Source of the DNA: JBOGWP01 sp050693875
Lineage (GTDB): Bacteria; Actinomycetota; CADDZG01; JAHWKV01; JBOGWP01
DNA: 29,627 nt
Assembly: GCA_050693875.1 (NCBI GenBank)
Contig: JBOGWP010000008.1
Location: 1 to 29,627, forward strand
Direction: 5' to 3'
Within the stretch, counting starts at the first letter, position 1; every line of letters begins with the position of its first letter. Made by a program: the position numbers and the translations under genes. The notes under the pieces were generated by a model that had not been told where the DNA came from, ran no database searches, and was given only the letters and a program-made list of their open reading frames with translations. Shown piece by piece: positions 16,033-24,002 of the stretch.

Positions 16033-17604
16033 ATGGGACGAGTCGACCTGTACGACACGACCCTGCGGGACGGTAGCCAGACCGCCGGGATCAGCCTCTC
16101 GGTCGAGGACAAGCTCCAGGTGCTGTCGCGCCTCGACCAGTTCGGCGTGGCCTACGTGGAGGGGGGATGGCCCGGGTCGAACCCCAAGGACGCCGAGCTG
16201 TTCGCTCGCGCGCGCCACATGCCGCTCGAGCGGACCACGCTGACCGCCTTCGGCATGACCAGGCGGCCCAAGGTCCAACCGGGCGACGACCGGCAGCTTG
16301 CCGCGCTGGTCGAGGCGGGCACCTCCGTGGCGTGCATCTTCGGGAAGTCGTGGACGATGCACGTCGAGGAGGCGCTGCGCACGACGCTCGACGAGAACCT
16401 GGCGATGGTGTCCGACTCGGTCGCGTGGCTCCGCTCTCAGGGAATGCGAGTCTTCTTCGATGCCGAGCACTTCTTCGACGGCTTTGCCACCGACAAGGCC
16501 TACGCCCTGGCCGTGATCGAGGCGGCTGCGACGTCGGGGGCCGAGATCGTGGTGCTGTGCGACACCAACGGAGGGACCCTCCCGCACCTGGTCTCCGATG
16601 TGGTCGAGGAGGTCATGTCTCGCATCGGCACTCCAGTGGGCGCCCACTTCCACGAGGACTCGGGGTGCGGGGTCGCCAACTCGCTCGCCGCGGTGCGGAC
16701 GGGGGCGGTGCAGGTGCAGGGATGCGTGAACGGGTACGGGGAGCGCTGCGGCAACGCCGACCTGCTCGCCGTGGCCGCCAACCTCGAGCTCAAGATGGGG
16801 ATGCGCTGCCTCCCCGACGGCAAGCTCCGCGAGCTTGCCGACGTCAGCCATTATGTGGCGGAGGTCTGCAACCGGCCCCCCGAGTCACACCGGGCGTACG
16901 TCGGCACCTACGCGTTCGCCCACAAGGGCGGCATCCACGTCTCCGCAGTCGTGCGCAACACCCGCACCTACGAGCATGTGGACCCGGCCCTGGTCGGCAA
17001 CGACCGCCACCTGGTCACCTCCGACCTCTCGGGCCTGGCGACGCTGCGGGCCCGAGCCGCCACCCTGGGGCTTACGCCCGACGAGACGGCGATCACCGCG
17101 GCGCTCGCCCGGCTGAAGCAGCTCGAGTACGAGGGGTACGCCTTCGAGGCCGCCGACGGCTCGCTGGAGGTCCTGCTCCGTGAGGCGATGGGATGGCGGC
17201 AGACCTACTTCGAGCCTCTGTCGTTCCGAGCGATCGTGGAGAAGTCGGCCGCCGACATCCCGACCGCCGAGGCCACCGTCCGGCTCGTCGTGCGCGGGGA
17301 GCGGCTGGTGGCCGCCGCGGAGGGGCACGGTCCGGTGGACGCGCTCAACCGCGCCGTGCGGGTGGCCCTGCGCCCCGTCTACCCGGAGATCGCTCAATTC
17401 CACCTCAGCGACTACAAGGTCCGCGTGCTCGACCCGGAGTCCGCTACCGCGGCGAAGGTGCGGGTCCTCATCGAGACGACCGATGCCCACGGCTCGTGGA
17501 TGACGGTCGGCGTCTCGGAAAACATCATCGAGGCCTCCTGGAAGGCCCTCCTCGACTCGGTGGTGATAGGGCTGCTCCGCCACGACGTCGAGGCTGAAGG
17601 CTAA
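16033..17604 (+). CDS. cimA: (R)-citramalate synthase
   Basis: A 523-residue LeuA-related enzyme that condenses acetyl-CoA with pyruvate to citramalate, opening the threonine-independent route to 2-oxobutyrate and isoleucine. It begins VDLYDTTLRDGSQTAGISLS and has YVEGGWPGSNPKDAELFARA, a pattern that separates CimA from LeuA (EGGWPGSNPKD instead of EAGFP). HFHEDSGCGVANSLAAVRTG, VNGYGERCGNADLLAVAAN and AFAHKGGIHVSAVVRNTRTY follow. The C-terminal dimer/regulatory domain covers about 385-523 (GHGPVDALNRAVRVALRPVY). I chose the ATG at 16033 with GAGGAGG at 16021; a GTG at 16012 would overlap leuB. It sits last in the leu cluster, next to the LeuBCD enzymes it needs. Confidence 0.94.
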   Translation: MGRVDLYDTTLRDGSQTAGISLSVEDKLQVLSRLDQFGVAYVEGGWPGSNPKDAELFARARHMPLERTTLTAFGMTRRPKVQPGDDRQLAALVEAGTSVACIFGKSWTMHVEEALRTTLDENLAMVSDSVAWLRSQGMRVFFDAEHFFDGFATDKAYALAVIEAAATSGAEIVVLCDTNGGTLPHLVSDVVEEVMSRIGTPVGAHFHEDSGCGVANSLAAVRTGAVQVQGCVNGYGERCGNADLLAVAANLELKMGMRCLPDGKLRELADVSHYVAEVCNRPPESHRAYVGTYAFAHKGGIHVSAVVRNTRTYEHVDPALVGNDRHLVTSDLSGLATLRARAATLGLTPDETAITAALARLKQLEYEGYAFEAADGSLEVLLREAMGWRQTYFEPLSFRAIVEKSAADIPTAEATVRLVVRGERLVAAAEGHGPVDALNRAVRVALRPVYPEIAQFHLSDYKVRVLDPESATAAKVRVLIETTDAHGSWMTVGVSENIIEASWKALLDSVVIGLLRHDVEAEG

Positions 17605-17651
17605 GCCCGGGGAGGACGGCCGCCCGGCTGCGAGGGCTATCCTTCCCGGCC

Positions 17652-19982
17652 ATGGGCGGTATCGAGCCGGAGCAGCGGCGCGGGATCGGGACGCTCGCTC
17701 TGCTCAAGCGGGTGCTCCTCGGCCGCCCGATCTCAACCCATCGCGAGCTGCACCATCGCCTGCCGAAGCGCATCGCCCTCGCGGTCTTCTCGTCGGACGC
17801 GCTCTCCTCCTCCGCCTACGCCACCGACGAGATCCTGCTCGTGCTCGCACTCGCGGGAAGCGGAGCCCTCGGCGTGTCGATCCCGATTGCGGTCGGGGTC
17901 GTGATGACCATGGCGATCGTCGTCACCTCATACCGGCAGACCGCCCGTGCCTACCCCCAGGGCGGCGGCGCGTACATCGTGACGAAGGAGAACCTCGGCC
18001 GACCCCCGGGCCTGATCGCCGCCTCCTCGCTCCTGATCGACTACGTGCTGACGGTGGCGGTCTCCGCCGCGGCAGGTATCGCTGCAATCGGCGCCGCCTT
18101 CCCCGCCGCCCGCCAGCACCGCGTCGGGCTTGCGGTGGTCGTCGTGGCGCTGATCACGCTCGCGAACCTCCGCGGGCTCAAGGAGTCCGGGATGATCTTC
18201 GCTCTTCCGACGTATGGGTTCATCGCCGCGATGGCGATCATGATCGTCTCCGGAGTCGTCCAGTGGGCCGCCGGCACGCAGAGGCCCTTCCCGCCTCCGC
18301 ACATCGAACCCCACCAGGCGCTGGTCCTCTTCCTGATCCTGCGCGCGTTCGCATCGGGCTCCACCGCGCTGACGGGAATCGAGGCGATGGTCGACGGCGT
18401 CCCGGCCTTCAAGCCCCCCGAGTCGCAGAACGCCGCCCGCACCCTGCTGGCGCTTGGGATCATCCTCGCGTTCCTCTTCCTCGGCATGACCTTCCTCGCC
18501 CACGCCTACCGGGTCGATCCCGCGCTCATCGAGCACGGAAGGACGGTGCCCTCCCAGATCGCAGAGGGGGTGTTCGGGCGGGGGAGCCCCCTCTTCTACG
18601 TCGTCCAGTTCTTCACCGCGTTGATCCTGTTCCTGGCGGCCAACACCAGTTATGCGGACTTCCCCCGGCTGGCCTCGATCATCGCCCGCGACCGGTACCT
18701 TCCCTCGGTGTTCCGCCACCGCGGCGACAAGCTGGCGTTCTCGAACGGGATCGTGATCCTGGCGGTCGCCGCCGCCGGCGTGCTGGTCCACTACCGGGCC
18801 GATGTGCACGACATCATCCCGCTCTACGTGGTGGGCGTCTTCACGAGCTTCACGCTCTCCCAGACCGGCATGGTCCTCCGGTGGCGGCGCCTGCGGACGC
18901 CTCGCTGGAGGCGTTCGGCGACGATCAACGGGATCGGCGCGGTCACGACCGGGATCGTGCTGGTGATCGTCGCCGGCACGAAGTTCACGCTCGGGGCATG
19001 GCAGGTCGTCGTGCTGATCCCCACGCTCGGCTACCTCCTTCACCGGATCCGCCGGCACTACCTGCGCATTCACGAACAGCTCGAGCCTGCAGGCCCGCTC
19101 GGGAGAGTGGATGTGAACAAGGTCGTCGTGCTCACCTCTCCCTATCCGGGGGCGACGCTCAAGGCGCTCGGGTTTGCGCGCGCCTTCGGCCCGCGCGAGC
19201 TGCACGTGCTCGGCTTCCGCCTCCCGGAGCGCAGGCTCCGGGCGATCCGTCGGCGATGGCGCGAGATCGGGCTCAAGCTCCCGATCGAGGCGACGGGCCC
19301 GCGCATCGCCGACCTTCTCGAGTACCTGCGTGATCTCGATCCGACGGAGACCGACCCGGTGATGGTGGTGATCCCCGATCCGCAGGACCCTTCCCCTCTC
19401 CGCCAGCTGCTCCGCACCCAGCTGCTGTTGAGGATCAAGCGCGCGCTGCTGTTCGAGCCGCACGTGGTGGTCGCAAGCGTCCCCTTCCGCCCGGACGTCG
19501 AGGCGCAGGCGCTCCGGCTTCGAGCCCCCACTCGCCTCTCGATCATCGTCCTGGTCTCCGCAGTCCACCGGGCCACGCTGCGAGCAGTCGAGTACGCCCG
19601 GTCGCTGCAGCCGGCCGAGCTCAAGGCGCTCACGATCTCGACCGATCCCGGCGAGGGCACAGAGGTCTCCGACGCCTGGGAGCGGGCCGGGATCGACGTC
19701 CCGCTGGAGGTCGTCGACTCCCCATACCGGAGCCTGATCCAGACGCTGCTCGCCGAGGTCCGGGCGCTGAGGCCAAACCCAGACGATGCGGTTGCGGTGG
19801 TCGTGCCCGAGTTCGTCGTGCCGCTGTGGCAGCAGCTGCTCCACAACCAGACCGCGCTGCTCATCAAGGCGACGCTGCTCTTCGAGCCGAACGTGGTCGT
19901 GATCAACGTGCCGTACCGGATCGCAGGCCTCCGGCGCCGCCGCGGGATGGAGGCGGCAACGGCGGGCGAACGGGGCCAGTAG
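17652..19982 (+). CDS. KimA-like APC-superfamily transporter with duplicated cytoplasmic module
   Basis: A 776-residue membrane protein. Residues about 35-465 form an APC-type core of roughly 12 helices starting at AVFSSDALSSSAYATDEILL, with YRQTARAYPQGGGAYIVTKE, LTGIEAMVDGVPAFKPPESQ and AANTSYADFPRLASIIARDR. These patterns are shared by the KimA/YdaO potassium importers and related amino acid permeases. The C-terminal 300 residues are soluble and hold two USP-like repeats: VVVLTSPYPGATLKALGFAR ... ALLFEPHVVVASVPFR and IIVLVSAVHRATLRAVEYAR ... TLLFEPNVVVINVPYR. Potassium is the likely substrate, with amino acids as the alternative. The ATG at 17652 follows cimA by 47 bases that contain no recognisable riboswitch. 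It may be co-transcribed with the leu cluster but is not obviously part of that pathway. Confidence 0.85.
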   Translation: MGGIEPEQRRGIGTLALLKRVLLGRPISTHRELHHRLPKRIALAVFSSDALSSSAYATDEILLVLALAGSGALGVSIPIAVGVVMTMAIVVTSYRQTARAYPQGGGAYIVTKENLGRPPGLIAASSLLIDYVLTVAVSAAAGIAAIGAAFPAARQHRVGLAVVVVALITLANLRGLKESGMIFALPTYGFIAAMAIMIVSGVVQWAAGTQRPFPPPHIEPHQALVLFLILRAFASGSTALTGIEAMVDGVPAFKPPESQNAARTLLALGIILAFLFLGMTFLAHAYRVDPALIEHGRTVPSQIAEGVFGRGSPLFYVVQFFTALILFLAANTSYADFPRLASIIARDRYLPSVFRHRGDKLAFSNGIVILAVAAAGVLVHYRADVHDIIPLYVVGVFTSFTLSQTGMVLRWRRLRTPRWRRSATINGIGAVTTGIVLVIVAGTKFTLGAWQVVVLIPTLGYLLHRIRRHYLRIHEQLEPAGPLGRVDVNKVVVLTSPYPGATLKALGFARAFGPRELHVLGFRLPERRLRAIRRRWREIGLKLPIEATGPRIADLLEYLRDLDPTETDPVMVVIPDPQDPSPLRQLLRTQLLLRIKRALLFEPHVVVASVPFRPDVEAQALRLRAPTRLSIIVLVSAVHRATLRAVEYARSLQPAELKALTISTDPGEGTEVSDAWERAGIDVPLEVVDSPYRSLIQTLLAEVRALRPNPDDAVAVVVPEFVVPLWQQLLHNQTALLIKATLLFEPNVVVINVPYRIAGLRRRRGMEAATAGERGQ

Positions 19983-20016
19983 CAGCATTCGTGGACCATC
20001 CGGGCTCGGGTCCGTC

Positions 20017-20045
20017 TTGCGGCTCCGAAGCAAGCCTCCTAGGAT
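20017..20045 (+). promoter_or_regulatory. Candidate promoter for the S1-domain/DUF501/ppx genes
   Basis: TTGCGG (20017-20022) and TAGGAT (20040-20045) are separated by 17 bases, a good fit to a sigma-70-type promoter. The TTG start of the S1-domain gene lies 28 bases downstream, leaving a short leader. Confidence 0.5.
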
Positions 20046-20072
20046 GGATCAGTCCCCGGAACAGGAGGTTCA

Positions 20073-20435
20073 TTGGCGGAGGTTGGAGCAATCGTCGAAG
20101 GTACGGTCTCCCGCCTCGCCGACTTCGGTGCCTTCGTACGGCTCGAGAGCGGCGAGACGGGTCTCGTTCACATCTCCGAGGTCGACCGCAACTACGTACG
20201 CGACATTCGCGAGCACCTGCACGACGGCGACCGCGTCACCGTGAAGGTGGTGGCCATCAAGGAGGACGGCAAGATCGATCTCTCGATCAAGCAGGCCGAT
20301 CCGTCGTGGCAGGAGCAGTCGCAGCGCCGCAGCGAGCGCGACCCCGAGTTCGAGGCAAAGCTCAAGCGTTTCATGCGCCAGTCCCAGGAGCGGCTGGCCG
20401 ACGTTCGGCGGCAGCGCGACTCCAAGAGACCTTGA
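20073..20435 (+). CDS. Single S1-domain RNA-binding protein
   Basis: A 120-residue protein with one S1 (OB-fold) domain at about 1-70: AEVGAIVEGTVSRLADFGAF, VRLESGETGLVHISEVDRNY, VRDIREHLHDGDRVTVKVVA and IKEDGKIDLSIKQADPSW. A basic, helical tail rich in Arg, Gln and Glu follows (FEAKLKRFMRQSQERLADVR). Single-S1 proteins of this kind (general stress protein 13/YugI-like) bind RNA or ribosomes; which RNA is unknown. The TTG at 20073 follows GGAGG, and the S1 domain would lack its first strand if it started later. Its stop overlaps the DUF501 start (TTGA). Confidence 0.85.
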   Translation: MAEVGAIVEGTVSRLADFGAFVRLESGETGLVHISEVDRNYVRDIREHLHDGDRVTVKVVAIKEDGKIDLSIKQADPSWQEQSQRRSERDPEFEAKLKRFMRQSQERLADVRRQRDSKRP

Positions 20436-20968
20436 GTGCAGCGACTCCGGCCGAGGCGGCCTCCGGGCCGCCTTTGTCAATAGGGGCCGCAGCGTTCCCA
20501 CCCCCCGACGAGGCCGACGCGCGAGCGGTTCATGCCCAGCTGGGCCGGCGCCCCCGGGGGTCGTGGCGGGTGGCCCGACGATGTGCCTGCGGTCTCCCTC
20601 AGGTGATCGAGACCAACCCCCACCTCCCCGGCGGCAGCCCGTTCCCGACCCTCTGGTGGCTCACCTGCCGGACCCTGGCGTCGGCGATCGGCCGGCTGGA
20701 GTCAGGTGGGTGGATGGCCGAGCTGAACCGGCGCCTCGCCGACGAACCCGCGATGCGCGAGGAGCTCGCACGGTCGACGGAGGGGTACCTGGCGCACCGC
20801 GACCGGCTCGAGGTTCTGGCCGGGCGGTCCCATCCGGGGGGCGGGCCCGACCGCGTGAAGTGCCTCCACGCCCACGCCGCCCACCAGCTCGCAGCCGGCG
20901 ACAACCCCGTCGGCCGGGCGGTCCTCGACGAGCTTGGCTGGCAGGACCCGCAGCACCCCTGCGTGTGA
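20432..20968 (+). CDS. DUF501 protein
   Basis: A 178-residue protein of the DUF501 family, common in actinobacteria and of unknown biochemical role. Conserved stretches are VHAQLGRRPRGSWRVARRCA with CGLPQVIETNPHLPGGSPFP, TLWWLTCRTLASAIGRLESG, MRVEL-type MREELARSTEGYLAHRDR and the late VKCLHAHAAHQLAAGDNPVG with Cys and two His that could bind metal. The TTG at 20432 overlaps the S1 gene's stop by 4 bases; the first 28 residues are low complexity, so a later start is possible. In actinobacteria DUF501 typically neighbours ppx/gppA, as it does here. Confidence 0.88.
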   Translation: MSAATPAEAASGPPLSIGAAAFPPPDEADARAVHAQLGRRPRGSWRVARRCACGLPQVIETNPHLPGGSPFPTLWWLTCRTLASAIGRLESGGWMAELNRRLADEPAMREELARSTEGYLAHRDRLEVLAGRSHPGGGPDRVKCLHAHAAHQLAAGDNPVGRAVLDELGWQDPQHPCV

Positions 20969-20996
20969 CCTGCACCCCCACCCGTTCCCGCCGCCA

Positions 20997-21947
20997 ATGA
21001 GGGTCGCGGCCATCGATGTCGGTACCAACACCACGCGGCTGCTTGTGGCCGAGGAAGCGTCGGGCGGTGGCGCATCACGCCCGCGCTACCGGGAGATCGA
21101 CCGCCGTCTGCTCTACACGCGTCTCGGGGAGGGGGTCGATGCCGTGGGCCGCCTGGGGCCGGAGGCCGTCGAGCGCACCGTGCGCGCGATTGGAGAGCTG
21201 TGCGCCATCGCCGCCGAGCTCGGGGCCGAGGAGGTCCGGATCGCCGCCACGAGCGCGGCGCGCGATGCGAGCAACCGGCACCAGCTGCAGGAGGCCGTGC
21301 GAGCGGCGACTGAGTCCGAGCTGGCGGTGCTCACCGGCGACGAGGAGGCCCGGCTCTCCTTCGCAGGGGCCACCGACGAGCTCCACCCCGGCCGCTACCT
21401 GGTCTGCGACATCGGGGGCGGCTCGACGGAGCTGGTCGTGGGCGAGCAGGGGTTGGATCCGGAGACGGCCACGTCGCTCGACGTCGGCGCGGTCCGCCTC
21501 ACCGAGCGGTGCTTGCGCTCCGACCCGCCCGCGCCGGATCAGCTCCAGGCGATGGAGACGGCAGTCGACCGCGCCCTCGACCACGCCGAGACGGTGCTCG
21601 ATCGGCCCGGAGACGCCGAGCTCGTCGGCCTGGCCGGCACGCTGACCACGCTCGCCGCGCTCAAGTCCGGCCTCGAGCGGTACGACTCGAAACGTATCCA
21701 TGGCACCGAGCTCACCGGCGAGGAGGTCGATCGGCTGTACCTTCGCCTGGCAGCGATGACGCTGTCCCAGCGGCGCGGGCTTCCCGTCATGCCCGAGGGG
21801 CGAGCCGACATCATCGTTGCCGGGATCGCCATCCTCGTGCGCGTGATGGACCGGTGGTCGTTCCCGAAGGTCCGCGTATCCGAGAAAGATATCCTTGACG
21901 GCTTGGTCCTCCAGATCCTCGGGGCCCCGAGCGAGGCGTGGGATTAG
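20997..21947 (+). CDS. Ppx/GppA family phosphatase
   Basis: A 316-residue exopolyphosphatase / pppGpp phosphohydrolase family enzyme of the sugar kinase/Hsp70/actin fold. The first phosphate loop is VAAIDVGTNTTRLLVAEEAS and the second is YLVCDIGGGSTELVVGEQG. Other marks are RIAATSAARDASNR, LTGDEEARLSFAGATDEL, GLAGTLTTLAALKSGLERYD and the end VRVSEKDILDGLVLQIL. The short form, without the C-terminal HD domain, is usual in actinobacteria (Ppx1-like). The start is ATG at 20997; no good Shine-Dalgarno sequence is seen. It is followed with no gap by the cyclophilin gene (21948). Polyphosphate or stringent-response nucleotide as substrate cannot be told from sequence. Confidence 0.92.
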   Translation: MRVAAIDVGTNTTRLLVAEEASGGGASRPRYREIDRRLLYTRLGEGVDAVGRLGPEAVERTVRAIGELCAIAAELGAEEVRIAATSAARDASNRHQLQEAVRAATESELAVLTGDEEARLSFAGATDELHPGRYLVCDIGGGSTELVVGEQGLDPETATSLDVGAVRLTERCLRSDPPAPDQLQAMETAVDRALDHAETVLDRPGDAELVGLAGTLTTLAALKSGLERYDSKRIHGTELTGEEVDRLYLRLAAMTLSQRRGLPVMPEGRADIIVAGIAILVRVMDRWSFPKVRVSEKDILDGLVLQILGAPSEAWD

Positions 21948-22703
21948 ATGGCCAGAATCGAGAAACGGCAGCGCCAGAAGGAACAACGCAGGCTCAAGAT
22001 CGAGGCCGAGATCCGCGCCTGGAACGTCCGGCGGAGACGGAGGCTCGCGATCACGCTGGCGCCGTTGGCGCTGTTGGGCGCGGCCACCGCCGTGCTGATC
22101 GTGCGTAGCATGACGAAGCCCGAGCCGAGCAACATCGCCTGCGGCGGGGCGAAGCCGACCAGGCCCAGCATCGCCCCGGTCTCCGAGGCGCCCGCCCTCT
22201 CGATCAACCAGGCGAAGACCTATACAGCGTCCATCCAGACCTCCTGCGGCACCATCACGCTGGCCCTCGAGGACGACCGCCAGCCGGTGACCGTCAACTC
22301 ATTCGTCTACCTCGCCCGGCGCCATTTCTTCGACGGGCTGACCTTCCACCGGGTGGTCGAAGGCTTCGCCGTCCAGGGCGGCGACCCGAAGGGGGACGGC
22401 ACGGGTGGCCCCGGATACAGCGTCACCGAGACGCCCTCGGCCGACACAAAGTACCTGAAGGGGACCGTTGCCATGGCGAAGTCCCAGGACGAGGCGCCCG
22501 GCACCTCGGGAAGCCAGTTCTTCATCGTTCCCGGAACCGAGGCCGAACAGCAATTGGGTCCGGACTATTCCGTGCTCGGGCACGTCGTCTCGGGGGCCGA
22601 CGTCCTCGACAAGATCCAGGGTGTGGGCACCGGCACGGGGGCCAACAGCGAGAAGCCGTCGAAGACAATCTACATCGATCGGATCTCGATCGCCGAGTCG
22701 TAG
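21948..22703 (+). CDS. Membrane-anchored cyclophilin-type peptidyl-prolyl isomerase
   Basis: 251 residues. A basic N-terminus (MARIEKRQRQKEQRRLKIEA) precedes one membrane segment at about 31-52 (LAITLAPLALLGAATAVLIV). A linker of some 35 residues follows, and then a cyclophilin domain at about 90-250. Signatures are IQTSCGTITLALEDDRQPVT, FDGLTFHRVVEGFAVQGGDP with the catalytic Arg and Phe, and GTSGSQFFIVPGTEAEQQLG. It speeds cis-trans isomerisation of Xaa-Pro bonds, here probably outside the membrane as a fold helper for exported proteins. It starts directly after the ppx stop. A 'PPIase downstream of Ppx' pairing is consistent with one transcript from the promoter near 20017. Confidence 0.92.
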   Translation: MARIEKRQRQKEQRRLKIEAEIRAWNVRRRRRLAITLAPLALLGAATAVLIVRSMTKPEPSNIACGGAKPTRPSIAPVSEAPALSINQAKTYTASIQTSCGTITLALEDDRQPVTVNSFVYLARRHFFDGLTFHRVVEGFAVQGGDPKGDGTGGPGYSVTETPSADTKYLKGTVAMAKSQDEAPGTSGSQFFIVPGTEAEQQLGPDYSVLGHVVSGADVLDKIQGVGTGTGANSEKPSKTIYIDRISIAES

Positions 22704-22799
22704 GGGACGGGCCTGGGGCCGTCACCCGGACCTTTGCTTGCTCCGCTTAATCCAACCAAGCTCGGCTGCCGTTCTTCCGGCGTATACACCGGGGGGACG

Positions 22800-23883
22800 G
22801 GGGCTCGAGGGCGAGGACGGCCATCGCCGTCGCCGCTGTTCTCGTCAGGACCGCCGGCATCATCTCCCTTGCGCCCGACCCCCGCGACGTCGCTCCGCCA
22901 GCCCAGGCTCCTTGCGGCGGAGGCAGGTTCCGCTGCCCCTCGGGTCGAGTCCGAGCCGCGTCCCGACCCGTCCGAGCGGTTCCCCGTCAGCCTCGCCGGC
23001 TAGGCCGCCGCCCCCGCAGCGACGGTGGTCGAGCGGCTGTCCGGTCACCGTGAGCCGCCGCCTCCTCCTCCGGCCGACCCGCTCGCCGCCTACCGCGGTC
23101 TGGAGGCCTGGATCGACCTCTTCGACTACGGGCTCCCCGACTCCTGCCGCTCGAGGCGATCCTCGACGAGATGGTTGCTCGCCGGGTTCGGACCCTGTTC
23201 GTCCAGACCGGGCGGTGGAATCCGCCGGCCCTGGCTCGTCCGGCCGAGCTCGAAGTCCTCGTGGAGCGGGCACACGCACGAGGGATGGCGGTGAGCGGGT
23301 GGTACCGGCCCAGGTTCGCCGACATCGACCATGACGTCCGCGCCAGCCTCGCGGCGCTCGAGCCGTCACACCCACAAGGCAGCGGTTCGGCGGCTTCGCC
23401 CCCGACATCGAGGATCGCCGCGAGGTTGCCGACCACCTTCCCAGCTTCAACGACGGCATCGTCCGGTACTCACGGGCGCTGCGGGCCGCCGTCCGGCCCG
23501 GGACGATTCTCGGGGCAATCGTCGTGGACGCCAAGAACAACGCCCGCCCGCCTTCGCTGGGAGGGCATTCCCCGAGATCGCGGCCTCCTACGATCTGGGC
23601 TCCCGGTGGCCTACTGGACCGTGACCAAGGGGCGGGGCCCCGGGGCGGATGCCGGCACCTATCTGCGAGAGGTTCGCGGTCCGCACCCGCGACCTGATGG
23701 GGGCAGACCGACCGCTGCATGCGGGGCATCGCCGCATGCATCCAGCCTGGGGAGATCGACGGCTTCGTCGACGCGCTCCGCGAAGCTGGTTCGATCGGCG
23801 GGGGCCTCTACGACTTCGCCACCGTCAGCCGGCGTGCCGACCGGGATGCGGTGTGGGGTTCGCTCGCTCGCCTGAACGAGTAA
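22800..23883 (+). pseudogene. Decayed paralogue of the downstream TIM-barrel protein
   Basis: Pieces of a protein like the intact gene at 23999 lie in order but in different frames: AYRGLEAWIDLFDYGLPDS (near 23090); RRVRTLFVQTGRWNPPALAR and RAHARGMAVSGWYRPRFADI; RFGGFAPDIEDRREVADHLP and ILGAIVVDAKNNARPP (near 23395-23550); RGIAACIQPGEIDGFVDALR and GGGLYDFATVSRRADRDAVW, ending in TAA at 23881. The counterparts in the intact copy are AWVDLYDYVLRD, KTLYLQTSKWNIPG, RFDGFAPDIEDRREV, IVVDAKNN and GLSLYDFAT. A signal-like hydrophobic stretch (AIAVAAVLVRTAGIISLA) and a Pro-rich region near 22830-23060 suggest the original was also exported. At least four frameshifts make it non-functional. The start is approximate. 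Confidence 0.8.
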
Positions 23884-23960
23884 GGGCACGCTCCTCGGGC
23901 CCCGGGCTGAGCCGGGCGGCGGCTACAATCGCGGCGAACGCGACATAGGCAGGGGGACCT

Positions 23961-24002
23961 ATGACCAGGGGCGATCTGGTGCCTCGGAAGGGCGGGTCGT
24001 GA
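23961..24002 (+). CDS. Short upstream ORF coupled to the TIM-barrel gene
   Basis: MTRGDLVPRKGGS from an ATG with AGGGGG 5 bases upstream ends in TGA that overlaps the GTG of the next gene (GTGA). A -10-like TACAAT lies at 23924-23929. The 13-residue peptide has no recognisable role. It may couple translation to the weakly marked GTG at 23999, or it may simply be a chance ORF. Confidence 0.35.
   Translation: MTRGDLVPRKGGS

Noticed and set aside
17605..17651. Possible c-di-AMP (ydaO) riboswitch before the KimA-like transporter
   Set aside because: Only 47 bases separate it from cimA, too short for this riboswitch, and no motif is visible.
17928..20033. 701-codon reverse-strand open frame opposite the transporter
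   Set aside because: Antisense to a well-supported membrane protein; low-complexity charged sequence.
22752..22800. Possible degenerate fourth copy of the palindromic repeat (CCGGCGTATACACCGG)
   Set aside because: Only the central GTATAC and a few flanking bases match; too weak to call.
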